Assembly: GCA_021803035.1 (NCBI GenBank)
Contig: JAJZME010000058.1
Location: 19,460-83,459 of the forward strand
From: Acidobacteriota bacterium
GTDB lineage: Bacteria; Acidobacteriota; Terriglobia; Terriglobales; Acidobacteriaceae
Direction: 5' to 3'
DNA: 64,000 nt
Shown piece by piece: positions 18,365-29,682 of this stretch; positions within the stretch are counted from its first letter, which is position 1; the number at the start of each line of letters is the position of its first letter. A program made the translations under genes and the position numbers. The notes under the pieces were generated by a model. It was given only the letters and a program-made list of their open reading frames with translations, was not told where the DNA came from and did no database searches.

Positions 18365-19726
18365 CTACTTCGGCTCCGGCTCCGGATGCGACTTGGCCCA
18401 GGTTGCATACTCCGCCAACATGGGAATGCCCGCCTTGTTGTACCAGGCATAGCCATCGCGGCGCTCGCGGCTGATCTCGTTCACGTTGTTGTTGATGGTC
18501 TTGTTGCGGTCGCCGAAGATGGGAAGGTTGGTGGGAATCTGGTAAAAACGCGACCACATCGGTCCCGCGCCCGGATCCTTTTCCAGCATGATGCCCTGCG
18601 GGCTCCGCCGGTCGGCAAAGAAGTTGCCGGTGCCCCAGCGATAGCCGTCGATCTCCACCTTCTTGAACCATGCCGCCGCATCATGCACGGAGGCAACCTC
18701 GGCCGGCGTCGGATGCTTCAGGCTCATCAGGAAATCGACAATCGAAGCGCTCTCGCTGCTCGTCAGCGCCGGCATCTCGTAGTTGCGCGCCGAGGTCGGC
18801 GTCAGCCGCAGCGCGTCATATTGATCCGCCCACGCGGTCTTCTTGCCGTGCTCCACAATCTGGATCTTCAGCAGGCACGCAATGCCGCGATTGGCCGCCG
18901 GACCTGCGCGCTTCACCAGCGATTCCGGCAGGAACTTGTAGTCCGGCGCGCCGATCGCTACATCGTGCAGAATCTCAACGGCATGAATCATGGCGTCGTC
19001 ATTGAGGGTGATGGCGTCATGGTACGTGCCTTCAAGCGGCCACACCTGCGGCCAGCCGCCATGGGGATACTGCGCGTTCAGCAGATACTCCACGCCACGC
19101 TCCACCGAGGCGCGGAACGGCGCCGCCTCCGCGTCTTTGTGCTCGGCCAGCAGCACCGTGGTCACGTGCGCCAGAAAGCGAATCTGGTTCCAGGTGGCAT
19201 TGTTGTCGAGCGTAGCAATATAGCTCCAGTTCGGATCCAGCGGCTCGTCAAATCCACCCGGCTTGCCATAGCGGTCAAGATTGTTCGTGTCGTAGCGGTT
19301 GCCGGGTTTGCGCGGCCCGGCAGCCATATTGATGTTCTTGCTCCAGCCGCCGTCGGGCACCTGGTAGGTGACGATGTTGTGCGCAATACGCAGGGCTTGG
19401 GGGCTGGAGTACCACGCCGCCGGATGCTTCATGGCCAGGACAAAATCGAATCCGTGCGGCGCATAAGCCGGCGTCTTGATGCCGGCGGCCTTTGCCTGTT
19501 CTTTGAGGGTCTGCTTGTCGATGGCCTGCTGCTTTTCCGAACGGGCCAGATAAGCCAGCCACGCTGCCTGTTCCTTCTTGGGAACGATGGCAAGAATGCG
19601 TTGCCGGGTGACCCACTTGGCCCGCACGTTCATGCCGATCACCTTGGCTGATGCGGTTGACGGAAGAAGGATGCCGGCCAGCGCCGCCCACAATATTGGG
19701 CCCCTGGTGAATCGGTTTATGTGCAT
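18365..19726 (-). CDS. Pectate lyase, PL10 family
   Basis: MHINRFTRGPILWAALAGILLPSTASA signal; WSKNINMA.., TLDNNATWNQIRFLA, YPHGGWPQVWPLEGTYHDAITLNDDAM typical of PL10. Confidence 0.92.
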   Translation of the reverse strand: MHINRFTRGPILWAALAGILLPSTASAKVIGMNVRAKWVTRQRILAIVPKKEQAAWLAYLARSEKQQAIDKQTLKEQAKAAGIKTPAYAPHGFDFVLAMKHPAAWYSSPQALRIAHNIVTYQVPDGGWSKNINMAAGPRKPGNRYDTNNLDRYGKPGGFDEPLDPNWSYIATLDNNATWNQIRFLAHVTTVLLAEHKDAEAAPFRASVERGVEYLLNAQYPHGGWPQVWPLEGTYHDAITLNDDAMIHAVEILHDVAIGAPDYKFLPESLVKRAGPAANRGIACLLKIQIVEHGKKTAWADQYDALRLTPTSARNYEMPALTSSESASIVDFLMSLKHPTPAEVASVHDAAAWFKKVEIDGYRWGTGNFFADRRSPQGIMLEKDPGAGPMWSRFYQIPTNLPIFGDRNKTINNNVNEISRERRDGYAWYNKAGIPMLAEYATWAKSHPEPEPK

Positions 19727-19878
19727 AGGGTGATTCTCACTCCCGGCGGATGAGCATGTCAATAAATGGTCTGACCACACCACGCGATTTTTTGCCGGTC
19801 CATCCGGCCCCCTCAGCCTCCCCCAATCCGGGGCGGATTGATTACACTCATAACTTCAGAAAGAAAGCAGGCTCATCA

Positions 19879-21312
19879 ATGTCCAATTCCGGCGTCAAGT
19901 TTGGTACGGACGGTTGGCGGGGCGTCATCGCCGACGACTTTACCTTCGCCAACGTGCGCATGGCCGCCGACGCCATTGCGGCTTACATTCATGCCAAAGA
20001 AGATCCCGCCAAGGGGCTCTGCATCGCCTACGACACGCGCTTCGGCTCCAGGGCCTTTGCCCGCACCTGCGCCGAGGTGGCCGCCGCCACCGGCATACCC
20101 GTGATGCTGGCCAGGGCCGTCACGCCCACGCCGGCGCTCAGCTTTGGCGTGCGCGAGCGCGGCGCCGCCGGCGGCATCATGATCACCTCCTCGCACAATC
20201 CGGCGCAGTGGAACGGCGTCAAGTACAAGGCCTGGTATGGCGGCTCGGGCAAGCCCTCCATCATGACTGAAATCGAGTCCTGCCTGGGCAAGCCCGCCGC
20301 GCGCCCTGCGCGGCCCGCGCCCATTACCGAGATCGATTTTCTGCCTTCTTATCTGAAAGCCATTGAGAGCTTCGCCGACCTCGATCTCATCGCGCGCTCC
20401 GGCATGAAGTTCTGCATCGACTCCATGTACGGCGCCGGCGGAACGATCCTTTCCGGCATCTTTACCCGCATCGGCGTCCAGCACACGCAGATTCGCTCCA
20501 ATCCCGACCCGCTCTTTCCCGGCATCAACCCCGAGCCCATTGAACCGCACATCAGAGCCTTGGGTGACGCCGTGGTGGCCAGCCACTGCCACGCCGGCCT
20601 CTGCACCGACGGCGACGCCGACCGCATTGGCGCCACCGACGAGCACGGCAACTTTGTCGACCCGCACAAGATCTACTCCGTACTCCTCAGTTGGGTTCTG
20701 CGCCGCAAAGGCTGGCCCGGCGCCGTCACCCGCGCCGTCAACACCACCAAGATGCTCGATCGCATCTGCGCCAAGCATGGCCGCGAGCTGATCGAGCACG
20801 GCATCGGCTTCAAGTTTGTCTGCGACTACATGCTGGAGCGCGAGATCGTCATGGGCGGCGAGGAATCAGGCGGCATCGGCTTCCAGCGCCATCTGCCCGA
20901 GCGCGACGGCCTGCTCAACGCCCTGCTGCTGGCCAACGTGATGGCCGAAGAGGGCAAGACGCTGGGCCAGCTCGTCGCCGACCTGCAGGCCGAATACGGC
21001 GAACACCAGTACGGCCGCATCGATCTCCACATTCCCGACGGCATCAAGAACGCCGCCATCGCCCGCGCCAAACAGCTTCAGCCCGGCGACATCGTATTTG
21101 CCGGCATGCCCGTCCTCCACGCCAACACTATGGACGGCGTCAAGCTCTATCTCTCGAACCCCGAAGCCAGAAGCAAGCCCAACGCCGCCGAAACCTGGCT
21201 CCTGCTCCGCGCCAGCGGAACGGAACCGCTGTTGCGCATTTACACGGAATCCTGCTCCAAGGAATCAGTGAAGAAGCTGCTGGAATCCGCGCGCGCGTTC
21301 GCCATGGGCTGA
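19879..21312 (+). CDS. Phosphoglucomutase/phosphomannomutase family protein
   Basis: VKFGTDGWRGVIADDFT, MITSSHNPAQWNGVKYK, CTDGDADRIGATDEHG, LLRASGTEPLLRIYTES. Confidence 0.93.
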   Translation: MSNSGVKFGTDGWRGVIADDFTFANVRMAADAIAAYIHAKEDPAKGLCIAYDTRFGSRAFARTCAEVAAATGIPVMLARAVTPTPALSFGVRERGAAGGIMITSSHNPAQWNGVKYKAWYGGSGKPSIMTEIESCLGKPAARPARPAPITEIDFLPSYLKAIESFADLDLIARSGMKFCIDSMYGAGGTILSGIFTRIGVQHTQIRSNPDPLFPGINPEPIEPHIRALGDAVVASHCHAGLCTDGDADRIGATDEHGNFVDPHKIYSVLLSWVLRRKGWPGAVTRAVNTTKMLDRICAKHGRELIEHGIGFKFVCDYMLEREIVMGGEESGGIGFQRHLPERDGLLNALLLANVMAEEGKTLGQLVADLQAEYGEHQYGRIDLHIPDGIKNAAIARAKQLQPGDIVFAGMPVLHANTMDGVKLYLSNPEARSKPNAAETWLLLRASGTEPLLRIYTESCSKESVKKLLESARAFAMG

Positions 21313-21436
21313 TCAAAGAACTACCCAAAGGTGGACTGTCATCCCGAGCGACCGAAGCGTAGCGAAGGAAGCCGAGGGATCCGCGGCTCGGGATGCTGGC
21401 CACTGAACGCGAAATTAGGCGTTGTCGATGCGGTGA

Positions 21437-22696
21437 TTATTGAATTACAGCCGCCTTGGCCCGCTTACCCAGGCGCACCACCAGCCGTTTAGGTATACCA
21501 TCGATGTAAAAAACTGGGCTACTAAACACCCGTCCATCCAGCTTCACCGCTCCTTCGAAGATCTTTCGGTTGGCTTCGGCTCCGGATGCTGCCAGCTTCA
21601 TTTGTACAAGCAACTTGGGAAGGCGAACCTCTAATTCCTTCGAAGTGACCGCCTTGGAAGGACCTGCGATATCATCATAGGCCACCGAAACCTCTTCCAG
21701 ATCCTCTGCCGTCTCCTTCTGCTGGAACATCCGCGTCCAGTTCTCGTCCGCGTCTCTGGCCGCCGCCTCGCCGCAGAATCCGGCGGTAATCGTGCGCGCC
21801 AGCCGCTTCTTCACTTCCATCGGATGCGCGCGGCCAGCCGCCACGGCCTCGCGCAGCGCGTCCACTTCGCTCTGTTTCAGATCGGTCAGCAGCGCCCAGT
21901 ACTTCCACATCAGCTCATCGCTGATCGACATCAGCTTGCCGTACATTTCCCCCGGCGGCTCGTTGATGCCAATGGCATTTCCCAGCGACTTCGACATCTT
22001 TTGCACGCCGTCCAGCCCTTCCAGAATCGGCGTCATCAGCACGATCTGCGGCTTCTGCCCATAATGCCGCTGCAGCTCGCGCCCGCAGCCCAGGTTGAAG
22101 CGCTGATCCGTCCCGCCCAGCTCCACGTCGCACTCCAGCGCCACCGAGTCGTAGCCTTGCATCACCGGATACAGAAGCTCATGCAGGCTGATCGGCTGCT
22201 CCGCCTGGAAGCGCTTGTGAAAATCGTCGCGCTCCAGCATCTGCGAAACCGTAAAGTGCGCCGTCAGCCGGATCGTCTCTTCGTAGCCCAGCTTGCCCAG
22301 CCACTCGCTGTTGTAGCGCACCTCGGTCGCAGCGGGATCGAGAATCCTGAAAACCTGCTCCTTATAGGTCTCCGCATTGGCGTTTACCTGCTCGCGCGTC
22401 AGCGGCTTGCGCGTTACATTGCGCCCCGTCGGGTCCCCGATCAGCGAAGTAAAATCGCCCACCAGGAAGATGACCGTGTGCCCAAGCTGCTGAAAGTGCC
22501 GCAGTTTGCGCATCAGCACGGTGTGCCCCAGGTGCAGGTCCGGCGCCGTCGGGTCGAAGCCCGCCTTCACGCGCAACGGCCGTCCCGTCTTCCGGCTCTC
22601 TTCAAGGCGCTCCCTCAAGTCGCTCACGCGGATGATCTCCGCCGCGCCCTTTTGCAATAAATCCAGTTGTTCGTCTACAGGTAAAAACTTGCTCAT
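21437..22696 (-). CDS. tyrS: Tyrosyl-tRNA synthetase
   Basis: [40 protein letters not shown]. Confidence 0.95.
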   Translation of the reverse strand: MSKFLPVDEQLDLLQKGAAEIIRVSDLRERLEESRKTGRPLRVKAGFDPTAPDLHLGHTVLMRKLRHFQQLGHTVIFLVGDFTSLIGDPTGRNVTRKPLTREQVNANAETYKEQVFRILDPAATEVRYNSEWLGKLGYEETIRLTAHFTVSQMLERDDFHKRFQAEQPISLHELLYPVMQGYDSVALECDVELGGTDQRFNLGCGRELQRHYGQKPQIVLMTPILEGLDGVQKMSKSLGNAIGINEPPGEMYGKLMSISDELMWKYWALLTDLKQSEVDALREAVAAGRAHPMEVKKRLARTITAGFCGEAAARDADENWTRMFQQKETAEDLEEVSVAYDDIAGPSKAVTSKELEVRLPKLLVQMKLAASGAEANRKIFEGAVKLDGRVFSSPVFYIDGIPKRLVVRLGKRAKAAVIQ

Positions 22697-22806
22697 GCCG
22701 TCTTTCAGTATACGGGGATGGCCATTCCCCGCATTCAGCAACTGCCTTCCATCGCGGCGAGCCGTCTCCTGGTTCGCCGCCCGCGCCTCATTTCCGCCAG
22801 TCACGC

Positions 22807-22812
22807 TATAAT
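22807..22812 (+). promoter_or_regulatory. Consensus -10 (TATAAT) placed for a leaderless start at 22819
   Basis: TATAAT-N6-ATG; no clear -35. Confidence 0.4.
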
Positions 22813-22818
22813 CTTTCT

Positions 22819-22905
22819 ATGCAGTTTTCAGTCCGCAATCGTACCGTGATCCTCTCGCGCTCTCCTCGCGCGCGGGCGGCCCGGGCCGCGGCTGCGGCCG
22901 CCTAG
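22819..22905 (+). CDS. Candidate alanine-rich leader peptide (MQFSVRNRTVILSRSPRARAARAAAAAA)
   Basis: 28 codons ending in RARAARAAAAAA*, between a TATAAT box and alaC; overlaps a very GC-rich inverted repeat. Confidence 0.5.
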   Translation: MQFSVRNRTVILSRSPRARAARAAAAAA

Positions 22906-23030
22906 ACATCTGCATCCCCTCATTCCGAAAAAATCCAAACCAGCAAGCAGCCAGACCAAGAGCTATTAGCACAGTGCCCGCTCCGACGCTGACCGCTAAG
23001 TCCCTACATCCCTAGTACACTGGAGTCACC

Positions 23031-24218
23031 ATGGAAGAGTTTTCCCGAATTCAGCGCCTCCCGCCCTATGTCTTCAACATCACCGGCGAGATGAAGGTCG
23101 CCGCGCGCCGCCGCGGAGAAGACATCATCGACTTCGGCATGGGTAATCCCGACGGCGCCACACCCAAGCACATCGTCGACAAGCTCGTGGAGGCGGCCAT
23201 GAAGCCGACCACGCACCGCTATTCGGTCTCCCGCGGCCTGCCCCGCCTGCGCAAGTCCATTTGCATGTGGTACAAGAGCCGCTACGATGTCGATCTCGAT
23301 CCTGAGTCCGAGGCCATTGTCACCATCGGCTCCAAGGAGGGCATCGCCCACCTCTGCCTCGCCATCCTCGACTCAAATGACACCGTGCTGGTGCCCAACC
23401 CCAGCTATCCCATTCATATCTACGGCCCGGTCATCGCCGGCGCGCACATCGTCAGTGTCCCCGTCCACGACCGCGAGCAATTCCTGGCCCAGCTTGAAGA
23501 GCTGATCCCGCGTATGACGCCGCGGCCCAAGGCGCTGATCGTCAACTTTCCCTCCAACCCCACCACCGAATGCGTGGAACTGCCCTTCCTCGCCCGGCTG
23601 GTCGAGCTGGCCCGCGAGTACGGCTTCCACCTCATTCACGACCTGGCCTACGCCGACATCGCCTTCGACGGCTACAAGCCGCCCAGCGTCCTCCAGGTTC
23701 CCGGCGCCAAAGATGTGGCCGTCGAGTTCTTCACCCTTTCCAAGAGCTACAACATGCCCGGCTGGCGTATCGGCTTCATGGTCGGCAATCCGAAACTGGT
23801 TTCAGCCCTGGCCCGTCTCAAGAGCTACTTCGACTACGGCACCTTTACGCCCATTCAGGTTGCCTCCATTGCCGCGCTGGAAGGCCCGCAGGAGTGCGTT
23901 GCCGAGATCTGCAACATCTACCGCAAGCGCCGTGATGTCCTCGTCGAAGGCCTCAATAAAGCCGGCTGGCAGGTGGCGCTGCCCAAAGCCACCATGTTCG
24001 TCTGGGCACGCATTCCCGAGCCCTACCGCGCTCTCGGCTCGCTGGAGTTCTCCAAGCTGCTGCTGACGGAGGCCAAGGTGGCCGTCTCGCCCGGCATCGG
24101 CTTCGGCGACCACGGCGACAACCATGTCCGCTTCGCGCTGATCGAAAACGAAGAGCGCACCCGTCAGGCGCTGCGCGGCATCCGCCAGATGCTGGCCAAA
24201 GGACTGGTGCTGAGCTAA
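23031..24218 (+). CDS. alaC: Class I/II aminotransferase, AlaC-like (alanine transaminase)
   Basis: [68 protein letters not shown] motif. Confidence 0.85.
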   Translation: MEEFSRIQRLPPYVFNITGEMKVAARRRGEDIIDFGMGNPDGATPKHIVDKLVEAAMKPTTHRYSVSRGLPRLRKSICMWYKSRYDVDLDPESEAIVTIGSKEGIAHLCLAILDSNDTVLVPNPSYPIHIYGPVIAGAHIVSVPVHDREQFLAQLEELIPRMTPRPKALIVNFPSNPTTECVELPFLARLVELAREYGFHLIHDLAYADIAFDGYKPPSVLQVPGAKDVAVEFFTLSKSYNMPGWRIGFMVGNPKLVSALARLKSYFDYGTFTPIQVASIAALEGPQECVAEICNIYRKRRDVLVEGLNKAGWQVALPKATMFVWARIPEPYRALGSLEFSKLLLTEAKVAVSPGIGFGDHGDNHVRFALIENEERTRQALRGIRQMLAKGLVLS

Positions 24219-24340
24219 GGCGGTTCTCCTGCCACCTTGCGCCATTTTTGGCTTACTTCAAAATAGCTTTTTCCTGAGGAAAGAGCCCTTTCGCGAGTGC
24301 GCCCTGGTATACACCTGCGGGAGAGCCGCTGGAGAACCTC

Positions 24341-27300
24341 TTATGCCTCCGAGGGCGGCAGCGTCTTGTGCACCTTGCGGTTGAGCAACCGGCTCAGAAT
24401 GACGTAGAGCACGGGGATAAAGACCAGGTTGAGCACCGTGGAGAGCAACATGCCGCCGACAATGGTGGTGCCCACGGAGCGGCGGCCGATGGCTCCGACA
24501 CCCGTGGCGAAGACCAGCGGCAAAATGCCCAGAATGAAGGCGAACGAGGTCATGAGAATGGGCCGCAGGCGCAGCTCCGCCGCTTCAATGGCGGCTTCAG
24601 CGATGGATCGGCCTTTTCGTCGCAACTGCTCGGCGAACTCGACGATCAGAATGGAGTTCTTGGCCGACAGGCCGATGAGCATTACCAGGCCGATTTGACA
24701 GTAGACGTCGTTGGACATGCCGCGCAGGGCAACCAGGCCCAGCGCGCCCAGAATGGCCATGGGCACGGCCAGCAGAATGATGAACGGCAAGGCGAAGCTC
24801 TCATACTGGGCCGACAGGGTGAGATAGACGACGAGGATGCCAAGACCAAAGATGATGAGCGTCTTGCCGGCAGACTCGATCTCGTCGAGGGTGATGCCCG
24901 TCCATTGATAGGACATGCCCGGTATCATCTCCTTCTGAGCAAGCTTTTCCATTGCCGTGATCGCCTGGCCGGAGCTATATCCGGGAGCGGGAGAGCCGTC
25001 GATTTCGACCGCGCGGAAGAGGTCGTAGTGGGTGATGACGGGAGGGCCGGACGTATTGACTACGCTGACCAGGTTGTCGAGCGGAACCATTTGACCGGTA
25101 TTCGAGCGCACGTAATAGCTGTGCAGATCGCTGGCCCTCATGCGGAACGGCTGCTCAGCTTGCACGTAAACGCGATACGTGCGGTTGTTGTAATCGAAGT
25201 CGTTGACATACTCCGAGCCCATGAAGACGTTGAGCGTGCTGGAGATTTGCGACAGCGGAATGCCTAGCGCCTTGGCCTTGTTACGGTCGATAGTGACCAG
25301 CACCTGCGGATCGTTTGCAGAGAAGGTGGTGAGGAGGCCAGTGAGCGCCGGCTCACGGCTGCTGGTGTTGACCATCTCATGGGCCACGCGGTCCAGGTCG
25401 GCAAGGGACGCGCCGCCACGATCCTCGAGCATGAACTGGAAACCGCCGAAGCTGCCGATGCCCGGCACCGGCGGTGGTTGGAAAACCTCCACAAGTCCGC
25501 CGTTGGGCGCCATCATGAGACGCGCAAGCTGGGGCTGGAGACGGCTTACGATGTCGGCCGCCGAGTGGCCGCGGCCGTGCCGCTGGCTTGCGGTGCTGGT
25601 GTTGAGGAACATCATGCCCGTGTTGGCGGCGCTGCCGCTGAAGCTGAAACCGATCACCGCAAAGGATCCGGCAATGTCCGGATCTTTGCCGATAATGGCC
25701 TCAGCGCGGTTGGCCAGCGCCGTTGTATACGCCAGCGAGGAGCCCGGAGGCGCCTGAATGACCACGAGCAGATAACCTTGGTCCTCCTGCGGGATAAAAC
25801 CAGTGGGCACATGGCGATACATCCAGACCGTGGCGGCAAGGCCGGCAAAAAAGACCACCAGCAGGAGATAGCGCAAGCGCAGCACACCATGAATGAGACG
25901 GGCGTAGGTGCTGGCGATCCAGCTGATGGTCGCGTCGGCGCCGTGAATGAATGCGGCGAAGGCGCGGGAGACGAAGCCGATGTGGAGAAAATCGAGCTGG
26001 TGGACCCGGGCCTCCTCGCCGCGCAGAAAGATGGCCGAAAGCGCCGGCGAAAGGGTGAGCGCATTGAAGGCGGAGATGGCGATAGAAAAGGCGATGGTGA
26101 GAGAAAACTGCCGGTAAAGGATACCAATGGTGCCCGGGAAGAAAGAGACGGGCACAAAAACGGCAATCAGGACCAGCGATGTGGCGATGACTGCGCTGGT
26201 GACCTCTGCCATGGCGCGGGAGGTGGCTACGTGGGGATTGGAGTGCTCGGCGTGAATATGACGCTGCACATTTTCAATCACCACGATGGCGTCATCGACG
26301 ACCAGGCCCGTGGCCAGCACAATGCCGAAGAGCGTGAGTGTATTGATGGAAAAACCGAAGATTTTGATGAACGCGAAGGTGCCCACCAGCGCGACCGGAA
26401 TGGTGACGGAAGGAATGATGGTGGCGCGCCAGTCGAGCAGAAACAGAAAGATGACCGCGATGACGATGGCGATGGCTTCGCCCAGGGTCACCAGCACCTC
26501 ATGGATGGACTGGCCGACGGCGGTCGTGGAATCGAAGGCGATGGCGTATTCAAGGCCCGGCGGGAAGCTCTTGGAGAGCTGCTGCAAAACCGCCTTGGCG
26601 CGGGCGTCGACCTGGAGAGCGTTGGCGTCGGAGAGCTGCTGAACGCCAATACCCATGGCGGGCTGGCCTTGATATTCGAGAACGGTGCTGTAGTCTTCGG
26701 CGCCGACCTCGGCGTAGCCGATGTCCTTCAGGAGCACCAGGCCGTTAGGCGAGTCCTTGATTACGATGTTGTCGAACTGGGCGGGGCTTGAAAGCCGGCC
26801 TACAACGCGGACCGGAATTTCGAACTGCTGGCGGGGGTTCGCGGGCGGCTGGCCGAGCTGGCCGGCCGGAATTTCTACGTTCTGCTCTTCGAGCGCACTC
26901 AGCACATCCGAGGCCGTGATGCTGCGAGCGGCCATCCGCGCGGGATCGAGCCAGACGCGCATGGCGTAGCGGCGCTCACCGAAGATCATTACGTTGCCCA
27001 CGCCCGGCACGCGCTTGAGCGCGTCCACCACGTAGACGGAGAGGTAGTTGGAGATGAACTCGCTGGAGTAGCGGCCGTCACGGGTGAAAAAGCCGGCGCC
27101 AAAGACAAAGTTGGTGTTGGCCTTGGTAACGGTGATGCCAGTGGCGTTGACTTCCGCGGGCAGCTCGCCCTGCACGCTGGCCACCCGGTTCTGCACATCG
27201 ACGGCGGCGATGTCGAGGTCGTAGCCGGTCTGGAAGGTGATGGTGATGGTGCTAACGCCGCTGTTGGTGCTGGAGGAAGTAATATAGCGCATCCCCTCCA

Positions 27301-27517
27301 CGCCGTTGATCGCCTCTTCCAGGGGAATGGTGACGGCCTTTTCAACGGTCTCGGCATTGGCGCCCACATAGGTGCTTGTCACAGTGATTTCCGGCGGCGC
27401 CAGGGTGGGATACATGGCCACCGGAAGGGTGGGAATGCACACCGCGCCGGCCAGAATGATAAGCAGGGCGCAAACGGTGGCGAAAACTGGCCGGTGAATA
27501 AAGAAATCGACAAACAA
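24341..27517 (-). CDS. RND efflux transporter permease (HAE1/AcrB type)
   Basis: FFIHRPVFATVCALLIILAGAVCIPTLPVAMYPTLAPPEITVTSTYVGANAETVE..; 1058 aa. Confidence 0.95.
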   Translation of the reverse strand: MFVDFFIHRPVFATVCALLIILAGAVCIPTLPVAMYPTLAPPEITVTSTYVGANAETVEKAVTIPLEEAINGVEGMRYITSSSTNSGVSTITITFQTGYDLDIAAVDVQNRVASVQGELPAEVNATGITVTKANTNFVFGAGFFTRDGRYSSEFISNYLSVYVVDALKRVPGVGNVMIFGERRYAMRVWLDPARMAARSITASDVLSALEEQNVEIPAGQLGQPPANPRQQFEIPVRVVGRLSSPAQFDNIVIKDSPNGLVLLKDIGYAEVGAEDYSTVLEYQGQPAMGIGVQQLSDANALQVDARAKAVLQQLSKSFPPGLEYAIAFDSTTAVGQSIHEVLVTLGEAIAIVIAVIFLFLLDWRATIIPSVTIPVALVGTFAFIKIFGFSINTLTLFGIVLATGLVVDDAIVVIENVQRHIHAEHSNPHVATSRAMAEVTSAVIATSLVLIAVFVPVSFFPGTIGILYRQFSLTIAFSIAISAFNALTLSPALSAIFLRGEEARVHQLDFLHIGFVSRAFAAFIHGADATISWIASTYARLIHGVLRLRYLLLVVFFAGLAATVWMYRHVPTGFIPQEDQGYLLVVIQAPPGSSLAYTTALANRAEAIIGKDPDIAGSFAVIGFSFSGSAANTGMMFLNTSTASQRHGRGHSAADIVSRLQPQLARLMMAPNGGLVEVFQPPPVPGIGSFGGFQFMLEDRGGASLADLDRVAHEMVNTSSREPALTGLLTTFSANDPQVLVTIDRNKAKALGIPLSQISSTLNVFMGSEYVNDFDYNNRTYRVYVQAEQPFRMRASDLHSYYVRSNTGQMVPLDNLVSVVNTSGPPVITHYDLFRAVEIDGSPAPGYSSGQAITAMEKLAQKEMIPGMSYQWTGITLDEIESAGKTLIIFGLGILVVYLTLSAQYESFALPFIILLAVPMAILGALGLVALRGMSNDVYCQIGLVMLIGLSAKNSILIVEFAEQLRRKGRSIAEAAIEAAELRLRPILMTSFAFILGILPLVFATGVGAIGRRSVGTTIVGGMLLSTVLNLVFIPVLYVILSRLLNRKVHKTLPPSEA

Positions 27518-27618
27518 GATGAGCTCTCTTTCGTGTTGGCCTTTTCCCGACGCAAGTTATCGAGGCGGGCGGTTCCCAAATCCCGAGACCGCCAGGGTGA
27601 CATCCCGCGCAGAACCGC

Positions 27619-28728
27619 TTAACCGGGTAACGGCATAACCGGCATGCCATTGACCAGGAACTGCGTGCTGGAAACAATGACGTGCTCGCCGGGGCTCAGT
27701 CCAGAGGTGATGGCATAGTCGTTGCCGACGGTCTGCCCCAGCGTTACCCCCGTTTCGCTGGCTATAAAATGTCCATCCATTTTCCTCAGCACGTAAACGA
27801 AGGGCTGCCCGCTGCGCCGCACCACCGCCAGCACGGGCACCACGGGCAACCGCCTGGTGCCCCAGACGACACGCGCTTCGATCATTTCATCGTTACGCAG
27901 CATGGGTGTAGAGGGACGCACCGGCGCCTTGACCAGAATGCCCTGCAGCGTGCTGTCGACTTGCGGGGAGATGAAGTCGATGTTAGTCGTCTCAAGCATC
28001 TTGCCGGTATTGTCGAGCAGATCCACTTCCAGGCCCCGGCGCAACTGGGCCGCACGCACGGTGGGAACGTAAATGTATGCCTCCAAATCCCGGTTTTCAT
28101 CCACGGTGGTCAGCAGGGTGGGCGAAGAACCGGTGGAAACGTAGTCGCCGACGTGGACCGGGATGTCGCCGACGATGCCAGCGTAGGGCGCGCGGACCGT
28201 ATAGTAATCGAGCAATTGCTGCTGCGTATTGCGTGATTCAACCGCGGCCTCGTAACTGGCCTTGGAGCTTGCATAAGTCTGCTGTTCCTGCTGATAGGCC
28301 TGGCGGCTGATGATTCCGGCCTCGAACAGTTTCTTCTGCCGCGCCAGTTCGATCACGTTGTAGTCGTAGAGTGCCTTATCCTCGCGCTCGGCCGCCAGCA
28401 GCGATGCCACGTACGCCTGTTGCTGGCGTGAATCGATCTTCATCAGCGGCTGGCCGGCCTTCACATGATTACCCGAATGCACGAGGATCGCGGTGAGCAC
28501 GCCGCTAACCTGCGGCGAAACTACTGTCGAACGCCGCGACTTGATCGTAGCCATGTACACGCTGCTTTCGGCGACGGGCTGTGCGGTCACGGCCACCGTC
28601 TGCACCGGCATGGCCCGCATTGCCGGACCGGCCGGCGCCGTGGGCTTCTTTGTGCAGCCTGCAATTGCCAGTGCCAGCAGGAAAAGCCCGCCCATCCCCA
28701 CCATGCGTTTCAACGCGTCGTTGCTCAC
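27619..28728 (-). CDS. RND efflux periplasmic adaptor (AcrA type), lipoprotein-like N-term
   Basis: LALAIAGCTKKP lipobox; VSPQVSGVLTAILVHSGNHVKAGQPLMKID; YTVRAPYAGIVGDIPVHVGDYV. Confidence 0.93.
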   Translation of the reverse strand: MSNDALKRMVGMGGLFLLALAIAGCTKKPTAPAGPAMRAMPVQTVAVTAQPVAESSVYMATIKSRRSTVVSPQVSGVLTAILVHSGNHVKAGQPLMKIDSRQQQAYVASLLAAEREDKALYDYNVIELARQKKLFEAGIISRQAYQQEQQTYASSKASYEAAVESRNTQQQLLDYYTVRAPYAGIVGDIPVHVGDYVSTGSSPTLLTTVDENRDLEAYIYVPTVRAAQLRRGLEVDLLDNTGKMLETTNIDFISPQVDSTLQGILVKAPVRPSTPMLRNDEMIEARVVWGTRRLPVVPVLAVVRRSGQPFVYVLRKMDGHFIASETGVTLGQTVGNDYAITSGLSPGEHVIVSSTQFLVNGMPVMPLPG

Positions 28729-29608
28729 TCGCTCTTTCCTTTATTCGGCCCCCCCGCAGAGCTTCCGCTCCACGGGAAGACAAATTCTTCGTCGCAGATA
28801 CAGACTCCCGGATCGTTGTCTGTCTGTCCGCTTATGCGGAGCTTGACAGTGGTGCTGACGCAAAGACCAAGCATCCCCCCACACCCGGATCATTCAGCCC
28901 GCGACGCACCCGGGATCCAGCGTCATCGCAAGGCGATATTGCCTGCCACTCCAGTTGGTTTCCGAAGGTGCGCGCCGCCGGCTGGCACATCCGGCCGCAC
29001 ACGGAAACTCTGCTCTCGAAAGGCATCTGCTGCATGCGGACACACTGCCGTGCGATTATCGTTTCCTGGCAATGCATCTTATCTGACGCCGCACGCCCGG
29101 CGAACGACACAAAATTAAGCAGTACGACTACCTGCGCACCAAAATGTCTTCTACTCATCGAGAATAACGCAGGAAACGGGGCCGTTTGCCGGCCCTGCAT
29201 CCTCGATTCGGCCCGGCGGCCTGTTCTGGCGAAGAGCCGGCGGGATGGCGGTTCATAATCATGATTGGATTGCAGGGATGGGGCGAGACCGGCAAGCGGG
29301 GCGTGATTGGTGATGAAGCGATCGTGCTGTTGCGGAGGAGAAGTTGAGAAGATGCTGGACGCGTAGCTGATTTGGCGGAAAGGAGTTGAGTCTGGCGCCG
29401 CATTTTCTCTCATTTTGAGGTATGTTATCTTAAAATTTAAAATCATGTTGCGGACACATGTGCATGCGCGCATTCTGGCTGGTCTCGGCTCGAATGTTTG
29501 ACCCCATCTTGGAATCTCCGTATCATGAACAAGTTGGCATCTTAAGGTCGGCTTCACGCCGAGAGCTGACCTGATACGGAGCAAGAGCGCCGTATCGGGA
29601 GTAACGGG

Positions 29609-29682
29609 TGCCCCCTCGTTCAACGGCAGGACAGCTGACTCTGGATCAGCATATCGGGGTTCGAATCCCTGGGGGGCAGCCA
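29609..29682 (+). tRNA. tRNA-Gln(CTG) incl. CCA
   Basis: Acceptor TGCCCCC/GGGGGCA, anticodon arm GCTGA-CTCTGGA-TCAGC (CTG), T arm GGGG-TTCGAAT-CCCT, terminal GCCA. Confidence 0.93.

Noticed and set aside
25379-26791. 470-aa + ORF
   Set aside because: Antisense to the RND permease
29265-29274. AATCATGATT palindrome
   Set aside because: Short AT palindrome without associated gene or second copy; likely chance
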